From: Gordonia gummivorans
GTDB taxonomy: Bacteria > Actinomycetota > Actinomycetes > Mycobacteriales > Mycobacteriaceae
NCBI RefSeq assembly: GCF_022513585.1
Contig: NZ_JAKWBF010000008.1
Coordinates: forward strand, 1 to 64,000
DNA length: 64,000 nt
Direction: 5' to 3'
Shown here: positions 45,414-55,140 of the stretch, piece by piece
Layout: every line of letters starts with the position of its first letter
Numbering within the stretch: position 1 is the first letter of the stretch
Translations under genes and position numbers: made by a program
The notes under the pieces: model-generated
Told to the model about the DNA's origin: nothing
Seen by the model: only the letters and a program-made list of their open reading frames with translations
Database searches by the model: none

Positions 45414-46655
45414 ATGACCACACACACCGACCAGTCCGTCGTCATCATCGGTGCAGGACATGGCGGGGCCGGTCTGGCCGCGCTGCTGCGACAGTCCGGC
45501 TTCACCGGACCGATCACCATGATCGGCGACGAGCAGCATCTTCCCTACCATCGGCCCCCGCTGTCGAAGAAGTTCGACGGTCCCTCGGTGCAGCAGCTCC
45601 TGCGTCCCGCCGAGTTCTATGCCGAGAACCAGATCGAGATCCGCACCCGATCCCGAGCCACGGCGATCCGGCCCGACGACAAGATCGTCGTCCTCGCCGA
45701 CGGCACCGAGATCGGCTACGACACCCTGGTGCTCGCGACCGGCTCTCACCCACGCGCACTGCCCGGCACACCCGAGGGCACAACCTCCGTGATGACGCTG
45801 CGCACCCTCGACGACGCAGCCACCCTCAACCGGTCGCTGACCCGTGGCGGCGAACTCGCGATCGTGGGTGGCGGCTACGTCGGCATGGAGGTGGCGGCAG
45901 TGGCCCGCAGCCGTGACATGCACGTCACCGTCATCGAACGGGAGAATCGCATCCTCGCGCGCGTCGCCAGCGCCGAATTGTCGACGATGCTGACCGACTA
46001 CCACCGTGAGCGAGGCACCACGATCCTCACCAACCGGTCGGTCTCAGATCTACGGACCGACGGCGCCGAAGTGACCGGCGTGGTTCTCGACGACGGCACC
46101 GTGGTCGATTGCGGCACCGTCCTCGTCGGCATCGGTGCGGCACCCGACGAGGAGCTCCCCCGATCGGCGGGCCTCGAGTACGACGACGGTGTGATCACCG
46201 ATGAATACGGTCGCACCAGCGACCCGCACATCTTCGCGATCGGTGACGTCGCCCGACGTCCGGTCGCCGGACACCACGGCCTGCGCCGCCTCGAATCGAT
46301 TCCGGCTGCAACCGAACACGCCCGGCACGCCGTGACTGCCATCCTCGGTCACGAACCCGAAGACCACGAGGTGCCATGGTTCTGGTCGGATCAGTTCGAT
46401 CTCAAACTCAAGATCGCGGGTTTGACGACCCCGGACGTGACCGTCGTGACCCGTCCGACGCCGGGTAAGAACGCGGTGTCGTTCTTCCACATCCAACCGG
46501 GGAGCAATGTGGTCGCCGTCGAAGCGATCAATGCGCCGTCCGATTTCAACGCCGGCAAGAAGCTCATCCGCAGCGGCGCTCCGGTGGACCTCGATGCGCT
46601 GGCGGATCCTTCGGTCAAGTTGCGCGATCTCGTCGGACGGTCCGAGTCCAACTGA
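45414..46655 (+). CDS. FAD-dependent ferredoxin/rubredoxin reductase-type oxidoreductase
   Basis: 413 residues of the BphA4/PuxA group. FAD site: VVIIGAGHGGAGLAALLR and YHRPPLSKKF. NADH site: LAIVGGGYVGMEVAAVAR. FAD second site: HIFAIGDVARRP. The C-terminal dimerisation part contains PWFWSDQFDLKLKIAGL, a family mark. It would pass electrons from NADH to a ferredoxin for a P450 or Rieske oxygenase. It could supply the Rieske enzyme at 31 kb or the carotenoid oxygenase nearby; this is a guess. Confidence 0.88.
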   Translation: MTTHTDQSVVIIGAGHGGAGLAALLRQSGFTGPITMIGDEQHLPYHRPPLSKKFDGPSVQQLLRPAEFYAENQIEIRTRSRATAIRPDDKIVVLADGTEIGYDTLVLATGSHPRALPGTPEGTTSVMTLRTLDDAATLNRSLTRGGELAIVGGGYVGMEVAAVARSRDMHVTVIERENRILARVASAELSTMLTDYHRERGTTILTNRSVSDLRTDGAEVTGVVLDDGTVVDCGTVLVGIGAAPDEELPRSAGLEYDDGVITDEYGRTSDPHIFAIGDVARRPVAGHHGLRRLESIPAATEHARHAVTAILGHEPEDHEVPWFWSDQFDLKLKIAGLTTPDVTVVTRPTPGKNAVSFFHIQPGSNVVAVEAINAPSDFNAGKKLIRSGAPVDLDALADPSVKLRDLVGRSESN

Positions 46656-46716
46656 CGGGAAGGCGCGACAAACACCCTGCGTCTTGGTGGAGAATCTCCA
46701 CCGACAGATCGGAGTC

Positions 46717-48045
46717 ATGGTGACACACTTCGACACAGTGGTTGTCGGTGCGGGAATCGCCGGACTGACAGCTGCCCGGCTCCTTGCTTCCGATGGACAG
46801 AGCGTCGTGGTTCTCGAGGCCCGCGACCGCGTTGGCGGCCGGGTCTGGACGTCGCGCATGGGCGATGGCCTGGTGGACCACGGCGCGTCGTGGATTCACG
46901 GAATCGACGACAATCCGCTCGCCGACCTGGTCAACGCATTAGGGATGCGCACCGTCGAATTCACGGTCGGCAGTTACCAACCCGATGGAAGGCCCATCGC
47001 CTACTACTCGGCCCAAGGCACCAGACTGACCGATGACGAAGCCACACGCTTCGCGGGGACGATCCACACCTTCAATGGACATCTCGCCAAGGCCATTGCC
47101 ACGTCCCCACCGGGTAGCTCCTTTGCACAGGTGGTCGAAACCACTCTGACGCAGCTGGATTGGGATGAGCATCGCTCGATGCGAGTCCGCGAATTCATGC
47201 AGCATCGGACCGAAGAGCAGTACGGCGCGTGGTTCGACGACCTCGACGCGCACGGCCTCGACGACGACGCGATCGACGGTGACGAGGTGGTGTTCCCCGA
47301 CGGCTACGACGTGCTCGCGACGCGGCTCGCCGACGGACTCGACGTCAGGCTCGGCCACGAGGTCACGCGGGTGCTCTGGGCAGACGACGGCGCTTCGGCC
47401 GAGACCGCACACGGCACGTTCGCGGCCGACCAGATTGTCGTCACGGTGCCGGTCGGAGTACTGAAATCCAGTGGGTTCACCATCGAGCCCCCACTACCCG
47501 ACATTGTGTCGGACTCACTGGATCGACTGGAGATGAACGCCTTTGAGAAAGTCTTCCTCCGCTTTCCGCACAAGTTCTGGGACGACGGCGTTTACGCGAT
47601 CCGCCAGCAGGGTGAGGCAGGCAGATGGTGGCACTCCTGGTACGACCTGAGCGCTGTACACGGAACGCCGACGCTACTGACCTTTGCCGCCGGCCCGTGC
47701 GCAAGGGCGGTCCGCGAGTGGTCGGACGCGCAAATCGTGGACTCTGTGCTCGTCGCGTTGCGCCGGCTCTTTGGCGAGCGGGTGGAGCAACCCGATCAGG
47801 TGCACGTCACACGTTGGCAGGATGATCCGTGCTCGCGGGGCTCATATGCGTACATGACCGTCGGCTCGGACCGCAACGACCACGATGCGATGGCCACCCC
47901 GGTCGGCAACGTTCTCCATCTGGCCGGTGAGGCGACCTGGACCGAGGACCCGGCGACAGTGACGGGAGCTCTGAAATCGGGGCACCGTGCGGCCGAGAAC
48001 ATCGTGGGTCATGAAGTGCCTTATGACCACTTGTGGGTCCGCTGA
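46717..48045 (+). CDS. flavin monoamine oxidase-family protein
   Basis: 442 residues from the ATG at 46717; the adjacent GTG at 46720 is equally possible. DTVVVGAGIAGLTAARLLAS, LEARDRVGGRVWTSRM and HGASWIHGIDDNPL are the FAD-binding blocks of amine oxidases. The C-terminal GSYAYMTVGSDR and LHLAGEATWTEDPATVTGAL complete the cofactor site. Polyamine oxidases and plant LSD1-like proteins look similar. It lies 66 bases before crtE but is not a known carotenoid gene. Confidence 0.82.
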   Translation: MVTHFDTVVVGAGIAGLTAARLLASDGQSVVVLEARDRVGGRVWTSRMGDGLVDHGASWIHGIDDNPLADLVNALGMRTVEFTVGSYQPDGRPIAYYSAQGTRLTDDEATRFAGTIHTFNGHLAKAIATSPPGSSFAQVVETTLTQLDWDEHRSMRVREFMQHRTEEQYGAWFDDLDAHGLDDDAIDGDEVVFPDGYDVLATRLADGLDVRLGHEVTRVLWADDGASAETAHGTFAADQIVVTVPVGVLKSSGFTIEPPLPDIVSDSLDRLEMNAFEKVFLRFPHKFWDDGVYAIRQQGEAGRWWHSWYDLSAVHGTPTLLTFAAGPCARAVREWSDAQIVDSVLVALRRLFGERVEQPDQVHVTRWQDDPCSRGSYAYMTVGSDRNDHDAMATPVGNVLHLAGEATWTEDPATVTGALKSGHRAAENIVGHEVPYDHLWVR

Positions 48046-48111
48046 GCGGTTCGACAGTTCGATCCTGATCGCCGGACCTGGGACGCCCATCCACTTTCCA
48101 CGCGGCTCCGA

Positions 48112-49239
48112 ATGCAGGATGTGTTGCCTACCGGAAGCCCACCGTCGCCCAGCCGAATCCATGACCGGGCGACGGATGTGTGCGCAGCCGACGACGCTGC
48201 GTCCGTCGACGCCGTGCTGCGCACCCACGTAGGGAGTCACACGGACCGACTGGCCGCGATCCACTCCGACGTCAATCCACTCGCGGACTACTTGAACTGC
48301 GCATTGACGGGCGGCAAGCGCCTGCGCGCTCTGCTGTGCCTGTGGGGCGCGCGGGGGGCTGCCGGTGGTGACCTGCCGGCCGGAGCGGTGGGGGTGGCGG
48401 CGGCGATCGAGCTCTTTCACCTGGCGGCCCTCATCCACGACGACGTCATGGACCACAGCGACCAGCGCCGGGGCATGCCCACGGCACATCGCCACTTTGC
48501 CGACCGCCACGTCACCGACCGGCTCGCGGGCGACCCGGAAGCGTTCGGGCAAGCCGTCGCCATACTGGCCGGAGACCTCTGCCTGACCTGGTCCGATGAT
48601 CTATTCACCGACGCCGTCCGCACACTGTCACCGGCTGTTCGGGACCGTACCCGGGATGTGTGGTCGACCATGCGCGACGAAACGGTCGCCGGACAATATC
48701 TCGACGTCCTGGGTCAGACGCTGCCATCGACCTCCATGGCTCGTACCCGCGTCGTCCTGCACTACAAGAGCGCCAAATACACGGTGGCCCAGCCACTTCG
48801 CCTCGGTGGAGTGCTCGGCTGCGCGAGCGACGACTTGTTGATCGCGTACGAATCGCTCGGACTCGCAGCCGGTGAGGCATTCCAGCTGCGCGACGACCTT
48901 CTTGGCGTCTTCGGCGATGCCGCACAGACCGGTAAACCGGTTGTCGACGATATCCGGGAGGGCAAGCGCACGCTGCTGGTCGCCGTCGCAACCGACCGTG
49001 CGAACCGCACGCAACTCGCCGAAATCGAACGGTCCCTGGGCAATCCAGACATCACCGACGAGGACCTGCACGCCGTGTGTGACGTGCTCCGCCAGACGGG
49101 CGCGGTCGACCATGTCGAGCGGCGGATCGACGAACTCGCCGCCGACGCGTTGAGCGCAGTCGATGGGCTGCCGATCGACGACACAAGTCGAAGTGCGTTG
49201 CAGCAACTGATCTCTCGGTGCGTGTGGCGGACGTCGTGA
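48112..49239 (+). CDS. crtE: geranylgeranyl diphosphate synthase
   Basis: 375 residues of the all-trans polyprenyl synthase family. First Asp-rich motif DDVMD (110-114), second DDLLGVFGD (261-269), and the GGKRLRALL region. The DDxxD pattern with no bulky insert fits a C20 synthase. It condenses IPP with FPP to GGPP, the carotenoid precursor. First gene of a five-gene operon: its stop overlaps the next start (GTGA). The ATG lacks a strong ribosome site. Confidence 0.88.
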   Translation: MQDVLPTGSPPSPSRIHDRATDVCAADDAASVDAVLRTHVGSHTDRLAAIHSDVNPLADYLNCALTGGKRLRALLCLWGARGAAGGDLPAGAVGVAAAIELFHLAALIHDDVMDHSDQRRGMPTAHRHFADRHVTDRLAGDPEAFGQAVAILAGDLCLTWSDDLFTDAVRTLSPAVRDRTRDVWSTMRDETVAGQYLDVLGQTLPSTSMARTRVVLHYKSAKYTVAQPLRLGGVLGCASDDLLIAYESLGLAAGEAFQLRDDLLGVFGDAAQTGKPVVDDIREGKRTLLVAVATDRANRTQLAEIERSLGNPDITDEDLHAVCDVLRQTGAVDHVERRIDELAADALSAVDGLPIDDTSRSALQQLISRCVWRTS

Positions 49240-49934
49240 ACCGCCCGAGTCCACAGGTGGTCGAATTCCGCATCTGGCGGGTCAACAGTGCGTTCGCCGC
49301 GATGCTGCGGATGGCCGGCAACGGACCGGCAGTGCGCCGACTCCCCGGCCTGCGATTCGGCAAGCTGATGGGAACGGGTAACGCTCGAACGTTCACCCCT
49401 CGCGACGCCGACCCGCACCACTGGGCGCTGCTCACCGTATGGGACGACGCCGCGGCAGCAGCTGCCGGCGCCACGTCGCGCCCACTTCGTTCGTGGACTG
49501 ACAACTGCGCTGAAGAACTCGTTGTTCGACTGCGACCCCTGTCGAGCCGAGGACGGTGGGCCCGGCGCGAACCGTTCGAGGTGGGTCGCCGTCCGGTGAT
49601 CGACTGGGCCGGGCCCGTTGCAGCGATCACCCGCGCCCGGCTACGACCGACGCGGGCGATGTCGTTCTGGCGGGCCGTGCCACCGGTGGTCGCCGAACTC
49701 GCAGACGCCCGCGGTCTGCGGATGGCACTTGGTATCGGGGAGGCGCCGATCGGCCTGCAGGGAACATTCTCCATCTGGGAGTCGTCGCACGCGCTCAGTG
49801 AATTCGCCTATCGCACACCGGCACACGTATCTGCGATCCGGCGCACGACTCCGCAGCGCTGGTATGCGGAGGAACTCTTCGCGCGGTTCGCGGTCGTCGA
49901 CATCGGTGGCACCTACCGGGGATACACCCCATGA
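49236..49934 (+). CDS. CrtA-like carotenoid monooxygenase (spheroidene monooxygenase family)
   Basis: 232 residues from the GTG at 49236 in a GTGA overlap with crtE; a GTG at 49218 is possible. It follows the CrtA family throughout: PGLRFGKLMGTGNARTFTPRD, HHWALLTVWDD, RWARREPFEVGRRP, GPVAAITRARLRPTRAMSFW and LFARFAVVDIGG at the end. CrtA of purple bacteria is a heme enzyme adding a 2-keto group to acyclic 1-methoxy carotenoids. Its place between crtE and a hydratase implies oxidation of an acyclic hydroxy-carotenoid here. Confidence 0.8.
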   Translation: MNRPSPQVVEFRIWRVNSAFAAMLRMAGNGPAVRRLPGLRFGKLMGTGNARTFTPRDADPHHWALLTVWDDAAAAAAGATSRPLRSWTDNCAEELVVRLRPLSSRGRWARREPFEVGRRPVIDWAGPVAAITRARLRPTRAMSFWRAVPPVVAELADARGLRMALGIGEAPIGLQGTFSIWESSHALSEFAYRTPAHVSAIRRTTPQRWYAEELFARFAVVDIGGTYRGYTP

Positions 49935-50752
49935 CCCGGTACATGTCATCACGCGTGGGAACGACAGGCGATACCCGCGGATCCGCCAGTGGCACCGGAC
50001 GCGTCGTGTCGGTCGCCTGGTTGCTCTTCGCCGCGACCGTCGTCGTGCAAACCGTGTTCCCGTTCACCGATGGCGGGACACTGACACTGACGATGATGAG
50101 CGTCGCACTCCTCAGCGCAGCGGCACTGGTCCACGTGGCGTCGACTGTGAGCCCGTCGTCAGCGGTTGCGTTGGCGGCCGTCGCCGGCGCAGGCGGTCTG
50201 GCGGCCGAATCGGTCGGCGTCCACACGGGATTTCCGTTCGGCGGTTACGAGTACACGGGGACGCTGGGGCCCGAGCTGCTCGGTGTACCGGTGATCGTGC
50301 CGATGGCCTGGATCATGATGGCCTGGCCGGCTCTGGTGGTGGCTCGCCGCCTCACCTCGCGGCACCGGTGGGCGACTCCGATCGTCGGGGCGCTCGCACT
50401 CACCGCATGGGACGTGTTCCTCGACCCGCAGATGGTGGACCAGGGCTACTGGCGTTGGGAAAACACCGAACCGTCGATCCCGGGCGTCGACGGCATCCCG
50501 TTGACCAACTTTGCCGGTTGGATCCTCGTGTCGCTGGTGATCATGACACTTCTGGATCGACTGATCGGTCCGTCGAGCCTCGACGCGCTTCCCATCACGG
50601 CCTACCTGTGGACCTATTTCTCGTCGGTTGTCGCCCATGCCGTGTTCTTCGGTCGCCCGCCCGTAGCACTCGTCGGCGGAGTGCTGATGGGCGCAGTCGC
50701 CGTACCGTTGATCGTCACCCTGATCCGAGGGAACAACCGTGCGCGCAAGTGA
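49931..50752 (+). CDS. CruF-like carotenoid 1',2'-hydratase (DUF422)
   Basis: 273 residues, ATGA overlap with the previous gene. Seven or so membrane helices. GFPFGGYEYTGTLGPELLGVPVIVP, then TAWDVFLDPQMVDQGYWRWEN (conserved DxFLDP region) and GIPLTNFAGW are the DUF422/CruF signatures. CruF hydrates the psi end of acyclic or monocyclic carotenoids to a tertiary hydroxyl; haloarchaeal relatives act on C50 carotenoids. With no cyclase in the cluster, lycopene or a desaturated derivative is the likely substrate. Confidence 0.85.
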   Translation: MTRYMSSRVGTTGDTRGSASGTGRVVSVAWLLFAATVVVQTVFPFTDGGTLTLTMMSVALLSAAALVHVASTVSPSSAVALAAVAGAGGLAAESVGVHTGFPFGGYEYTGTLGPELLGVPVIVPMAWIMMAWPALVVARRLTSRHRWATPIVGALALTAWDVFLDPQMVDQGYWRWENTEPSIPGVDGIPLTNFAGWILVSLVIMTLLDRLIGPSSLDALPITAYLWTYFSSVVAHAVFFGRPPVALVGGVLMGAVAVPLIVTLIRGNNRARK

Positions 50753-51890
50753 CTTATGGCACGGAGCCGTTACCATCGGCAGCGCTGCAGCTGTCGGATC
50801 GCTGGTGCTGACGGCATATAACGCCGTGACCGTTCGTCGGCCCAACCCGCACTCGGACCCGGCCCCCGAGCCGATCACTGTACTGCTCCCGGTCCGCGAC
50901 GAAGTCGACCATGTCGCAGGATGCGTTGCGTCGATCTGCGCCGCGTTGGATCGGTGGCCCGGTCGCGGTCGCCTGATCGTGCTAGACGACGAATCCACGG
51001 ACGGCACCGGCGAATTGGTTGCTGACGCTGCCGCGAACGACCCTCGCATCGAGGCAGTGAACGGCTCCGCCACGCCGCCCAACTGGCTTGGCAAACCGTG
51101 GGCGTGTGCACAGTTGGCGGCCCACGCCGTGGATTCGGACTCATATGCGCGCGACGGTGTTCTCGTCTTCGTCGACGCCGACGTCCGCGTCGAACCGGCC
51201 GCTTTCGTCGCCTCGATCGCGTTGATGCGCGATACCGGCCTCGACCTGATCAGTCCCTATCCCCGACAGCAAGCCGACACCGTGGCCGAGCGACTCGTGC
51301 AGCCGTTGCTGCAGTGGTCGTGGATGAGCACTTTGCCGCTTCGACTCGCCGAGAGAACTCCGCGCCCATCCCTGTCCGCGGCCAACGGACAGTTCTTGAT
51401 CGTCGACGCCAACGCGTACCGACGCGCGGGTGGTCACCACGCGGTTCGTGGCGAGGTACTCGAAGACATAGCACTACTCCGCGCGATCAAGCGGTCCGGT
51501 GGGCGCGGGGTCGTCGTCGAGGGCAGTCGCGTCGCGACGTGCCGGATGTACGACGGTGGTCGAGAGCTGCGGCACGGTTACCGCAAGTCGTTGTGGTCGG
51601 CGTTCGGTTCGCCCGCCGGCGGTGTAGCCGTGACCTGTCTACTCGGGATGACCTACGTGCTGCCGGCGATCGCGATGATGTGCGGCTCACGCACCGGACT
51701 CGTCGGCTACCTTGCCGGAGTGGCGTCGAGGTCGATCGTCGCGACCACGACGCGCGGACGATGGTGGCCTGATGCTGCGGTGCATCCGATGTCCGTAGTC
51801 GTCCTTGCGGCGCTCACCGCCGATTCCCTTGTGGCGCAGCGACGAGGAGTGCTGCGCTGGAAGGGCCGAGCGGTGACGGCGAACAGATGA
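50739..51890 (+). CDS. family-2 glycosyltransferase, CruG-like
   Basis: 383 residues. The GTG start lies 14 bases inside the hydratase gene. GT-A fold: ITVLLPVRDEVDHVAGCVAS, VLDDESTDGTGELVADA, LVFVDADVRVEPAAF (DxD equivalent), ANGQFLIVDANAYRRAGGH and EDIALLRAIKRSGGRGVVV (ED motif). Flanking hydrophobic helices place it at the membrane. Neighbourhood says it glycosylates the hydroxyl made by the CruF-like enzyme; the sugar is unknown. Confidence 0.82.
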   Translation: MRASDLWHGAVTIGSAAAVGSLVLTAYNAVTVRRPNPHSDPAPEPITVLLPVRDEVDHVAGCVASICAALDRWPGRGRLIVLDDESTDGTGELVADAAANDPRIEAVNGSATPPNWLGKPWACAQLAAHAVDSDSYARDGVLVFVDADVRVEPAAFVASIALMRDTGLDLISPYPRQQADTVAERLVQPLLQWSWMSTLPLRLAERTPRPSLSAANGQFLIVDANAYRRAGGHHAVRGEVLEDIALLRAIKRSGGRGVVVEGSRVATCRMYDGGRELRHGYRKSLWSAFGSPAGGVAVTCLLGMTYVLPAIAMMCGSRTGLVGYLAGVASRSIVATTTRGRWWPDAAVHPMSVVVLAALTADSLVAQRRGVLRWKGRAVTANR

Positions 51891-53374
51891 CGGACGTCAT
51901 CGTCGTCGGCGCCGGTGTCGGCGGTCTTGCGGCAGCGCTGCGCCTGCAAGCACTGGGTCATCGCGTCACGGTCCTCGAGCAGTCCGATCGGATCGGCGGC
52001 AAGCTCGGCGTGGAGGAACGAGACGGATTCGTCTTCGATACCGGACCGTCGCTGGTCACGATGCCACAGATCCTCCGAGATCTGTTCGCGGCCGGCGGCG
52101 CAGCCCTCGACGAGGTGCTGCCCCTGGCGCGCCTCGACATCGCAGCTCGATACCGATTTCCCGACGGAACGCAGCTCGATCTCCCTGGCGAGCTGTCGGC
52201 GATTCCCGACGCCCTCGACACCGCACTCGGACCGGGGCGTGGGGCCCAATGGATCGCATTTCTCCAACGTGCGCAATCGATCTGGGACCTCACCCACCAC
52301 ACCTTCCTCGAATCCCCGATCGGGGCGAGCACCATGCTGCGTGCGGCGAGACCTGCAGACGTCGCCACCATCGCACCGTGGCAGACGCTTCGCGGGCTGG
52401 GCCGGCAGTATCTCCACGACCCGCGTCTGCGAATGCTGTTGGACAGGTATGCGACGTACACCGGGTCGGATCCGCGGCGCGCACCTGCTGCGCTGGCGGC
52501 GGTGCCGTGGGCCGAGCAGGCCTGGGGATCATGGTATGTGCCAGGTGGATTGGGCCGAATCGCGACCGCCATCCGCGATCGGTTCGAACGACTCGGCGGG
52601 ACTGTTGAGACAGGATGTGCCGTCACCGAGATCACGGTCGGTGATCGCGGCCACGTGAACGGGGTGATCCTGGCCGACGGCACGCACCGCCGTGCCGCTC
52701 TGGTGGTCGCCAACACCGATGCCGAGCAGATGTACGGGACACTACTTCGCACACGTTCGGCCTCGAAGATGCTGCGCCGCATACGTCGCGCGGCTCCGTC
52801 GCTGTCCGGTTTCGTCCTGATGCTCGCCGTCGACCACCCACCGGCCGACCAGCCCCACCACCATGTTCTCTTCGCCGAAGACTATGACGCCGAGTTCGAT
52901 TCAGTGTTCGGACGCAACGGACCACCGCGGCTCGTCGAGCGACCAACGGTCTACCTGTCCGCTCCCGACGATCCGTCGACAGTTCCGGGCCCCGGAACCG
53001 GCGCATGGTTCGTCCTGGTCAACGCGGCGCGCCACGATCCGGGTGCCGGGATGGACTGGGATGCCGGCGGCGTCGCCCCCGAGTACGCCGAACACATCCT
53101 CACCCTCATGGCCGAGCGCGGGCTCGACATCCGGTCCGGGATAAGGCATTACGATGTTCTGACACCTGCGGACCTCGAACGCCGGACGTTGACCCCAGGC
53201 GGATCCATCTACGGCACGTCGTCCAACGGTCCCCGCGCAGCCTTTCTACGCCCACGCAACGCTTCGCCGGTTCCGGGTTTGTTCCTCGTCGGCGGCTCGG
53301 CCCACCCGGGAGGAGGGCTGCCGCTGGTGATGATGTCGGCGCGAATCGTCGCAGAGTTGATCGGTCCGGCGTGA
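51887..53374 (+). CDS. phytoene desaturase-family protein (CrtD-like)
   Basis: 495 residues, ATGA overlap with the glycosyltransferase. DVIVVGAGVGGLAAALRLQA and GFVFDTGPSLVTMP are the FAD block of the CrtI/CrtD family; FLVGGSAHPGGGLPLVMMSA is the C-terminal FAD block. It is clearly different from the CrtI on the opposite strand. In clusters with CruF-like hydratases the second desaturase is usually a C-3',4' desaturase (CrtD), the best guess here; an oxygenase role (CrtO/CrtP-like) is the alternative. Confidence 0.82.
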   Translation: MTDVIVVGAGVGGLAAALRLQALGHRVTVLEQSDRIGGKLGVEERDGFVFDTGPSLVTMPQILRDLFAAGGAALDEVLPLARLDIAARYRFPDGTQLDLPGELSAIPDALDTALGPGRGAQWIAFLQRAQSIWDLTHHTFLESPIGASTMLRAARPADVATIAPWQTLRGLGRQYLHDPRLRMLLDRYATYTGSDPRRAPAALAAVPWAEQAWGSWYVPGGLGRIATAIRDRFERLGGTVETGCAVTEITVGDRGHVNGVILADGTHRRAALVVANTDAEQMYGTLLRTRSASKMLRRIRRAAPSLSGFVLMLAVDHPPADQPHHHVLFAEDYDAEFDSVFGRNGPPRLVERPTVYLSAPDDPSTVPGPGTGAWFVLVNAARHDPGAGMDWDAGGVAPEYAEHILTLMAERGLDIRSGIRHYDVLTPADLERRTLTPGGSIYGTSSNGPRAAFLRPRNASPVPGLFLVGGSAHPGGGLPLVMMSARIVAELIGPA

Positions 53375-53381
53375 TCCACCA

Positions 53382-53475
53382 CCCGCTCCCTGAGGTGCGA
53401 GCCGAGCCTTCCCCGCTCCCTGAGGTGCTCGAGGCGCTAGCCGAGAGCCTCGAAGGGCTGGTGGGACAGGGCAAT
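53382..53475. repeat. REP-like palindromic repeat between convergent operons
   Basis: CCCGCTCCCTGAGGTGC occurs twice, 30 bases apart (53382-53398 and 53412-53428). The second copy continues into TCGAGGC-GCTAGCCGAGA-GCCTCGA (53429-53453), a stem-loop, and GGGCTGGTGGGAC. This CCTGAGGTGCGAG...GAGCCTCGAAGGG type of element recurs between genes in several Mycobacteriales genomes, from memory. Here it separates two operons meeting head-on and could serve as a bidirectional terminator. Confidence 0.65.
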
Positions 53476-53514
53476 TGGGCGGCCAGGTAGCGACGGTCAC
53501 CAGGCCTTCGAGGC

Positions 53515-55140
53515 TCAGCCGGCAGATGGGTGGTGAACGCGCTGATCGACCGGCGACGGCCCGACGGAGGTGTCCCCGCGCAGACGTTTGCGAACGAGTT
53601 CGGCACTGATGAGGCACATCGGCAGACCGATTCCCGGGGTGGTGCTGTGCCCGGCGTAGAAGAGTCCGTCAACCCTCCGGGACCGATTGCCGGCGCGGAA
53701 GAATGCACTCTGCCGCAAGGTATGCGCCGGCCCGAGCGCGCCACCCGACCATGCATTCACCTCGGTGGCGAAGTCGGCCGGGCCGACGGTGCGGCGCACG
53801 ACAACCCGATCGGCCAGGTCGGGAATCCCCGCCCACGAAGCGATCATGTCAATCGCTCTCTCCGCGATCCGCTCGATCGTCGGATCTCCGCGGCCATCCA
53901 CGCCGCCCGCCCCGAGACCCGGATCGGCGGGGACCGGTACGAGGACGAAGATGTTCTCGTGGCCGGGGGGTGCCACGGTGGAGTCGGTCGCCGACGGCCG
54001 GCAGACGTAGAGAGACGCGGGGTCCGGGACTTGGGTCGGGGTCTCGAAGATGGCGTCGAAGTTGGTGGTCCAGTCCTCGGTGAAGAACAACGAGTGGTGT
54101 TCGAGTTCCGGCAGTTCGCCCTTTACGCCCAGGTAGACGAGCACCGCCCCGGGTCCGGAAACTGCGCGATCCCAACGTTTCTGCGGAAACGTCTGCAGTC
54201 GGCGCGGCAGAAGCTGCGTCTCCACATGGTGAAGATCTGCGGCGCCCACGACGACATCGGCATCGATGACGTGCTCGGCACCCTCCGCGTCCGAGACCCG
54301 AATACCGGTCACCTCGGCGCGTCGTCGTCTGCGGCGAGACCAAATGTCTGAGCGCACAGGCGGTCTGGTGTCGATGGCCAGTGCCGTGGTCGAGGTGTGG
54401 ATCTGCACGCCGTGTTCGGTGGCAACGTCGGCGAGTGCATCCACCAGCGTCGTGAAGCCACCGGCCGGGTAGCGAACACCGTCGGCGAGGTCGAGCCAGC
54501 TCATCAGGTGATACATCGCGGGCGTTCGATCGGGCGACGACCCGAGGAAGACCGCCGGATATCCGAGAATCTGCCGGAGGCGACGGTCGGTGAATCTGTC
54601 GGCAACGTATCGGTCCAGGCTGCCCAGGAGCAGGCCGGTGAGTTCACGCACATTGCGTAGCACGTCGCGGCCCAGGAAGGCGGTGGGGGTATCGAAGTTG
54701 GTGTACAAGAAGTTCTGCACCGCAAGGTCATACGCGCGTCGTGCCGACTCCAGGTAATCCCCGAGTGCGACCCCCGCCCCCGGCTCTACCGCGTCGAAGA
54801 TCTCACGGTTTCGGCTTTCGTCTCCCGTGATGTCGATCGGTGTGGAGTGATTCTCGAAGAACACACGGTATGCGGGGTCGAGGCGCCGAAGATCGAGGCG
54901 TTCGGAGGTGGACGTGCCGACCAGCGCGAAGAAGTGGTCGAACACGTCGGGCATCAGCCACCAGGATGGTCCGGTGTCGAAGCGAAACCCATCGCGCTCC
55001 CACGACCCAGCTCGACCACCCAAGCTGGGATTCTTCTCGACGACGTCGACGTGATGTCCGTCGGCGGCGAGTAACGCAGCGGTCGACAACCCCGCCACGC
55101 CACCGCCGATCACGACGACCCTTTTGCCCCCTCCGCTCAC
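53515..55140 (-). CDS. crtI: phytoene desaturase
   Basis: 541 residues from the GTG at 55140, in a GTGA overlap with crtB. RVVVIGGGVAGLSTAALLAA, SLGGRAGSWERDGFRFDTGP and the C-terminal FYAGHSTTPGIGLPMCLISA are the CrtI hallmarks. It would carry out the desaturations from phytoene to lycopene with FAD and oxygen or quinone as acceptor. A short Arg-rich stretch (SDIWSRRRRRRAEVTG, near residue 270) is a local insert compared with the family. Last gene of the idi-crtB-crtI operon. Confidence 0.9.
   Translation of the reverse strand: MSGGGKRVVVIGGGVAGLSTAALLAADGHHVDVVEKNPSLGGRAGSWERDGFRFDTGPSWWLMPDVFDHFFALVGTSTSERLDLRRLDPAYRVFFENHSTPIDITGDESRNREIFDAVEPGAGVALGDYLESARRAYDLAVQNFLYTNFDTPTAFLGRDVLRNVRELTGLLLGSLDRYVADRFTDRRLRQILGYPAVFLGSSPDRTPAMYHLMSWLDLADGVRYPAGGFTTLVDALADVATEHGVQIHTSTTALAIDTRPPVRSDIWSRRRRRRAEVTGIRVSDAEGAEHVIDADVVVGAADLHHVETQLLPRRLQTFPQKRWDRAVSGPGAVLVYLGVKGELPELEHHSLFFTEDWTTNFDAIFETPTQVPDPASLYVCRPSATDSTVAPPGHENIFVLVPVPADPGLGAGGVDGRGDPTIERIAERAIDMIASWAGIPDLADRVVVRRTVGPADFATEVNAWSGGALGPAHTLRQSAFFRAGNRSRRVDGLFYAGHSTTPGIGLPMCLISAELVRKRLRGDTSVGPSPVDQRVHHPSAG

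Noticed and set aside
45306-46004. Minus-strand frame opposite the ferredoxin reductase gene
   Set aside because: Shadow of a gene with intact FAD and NADH motifs.
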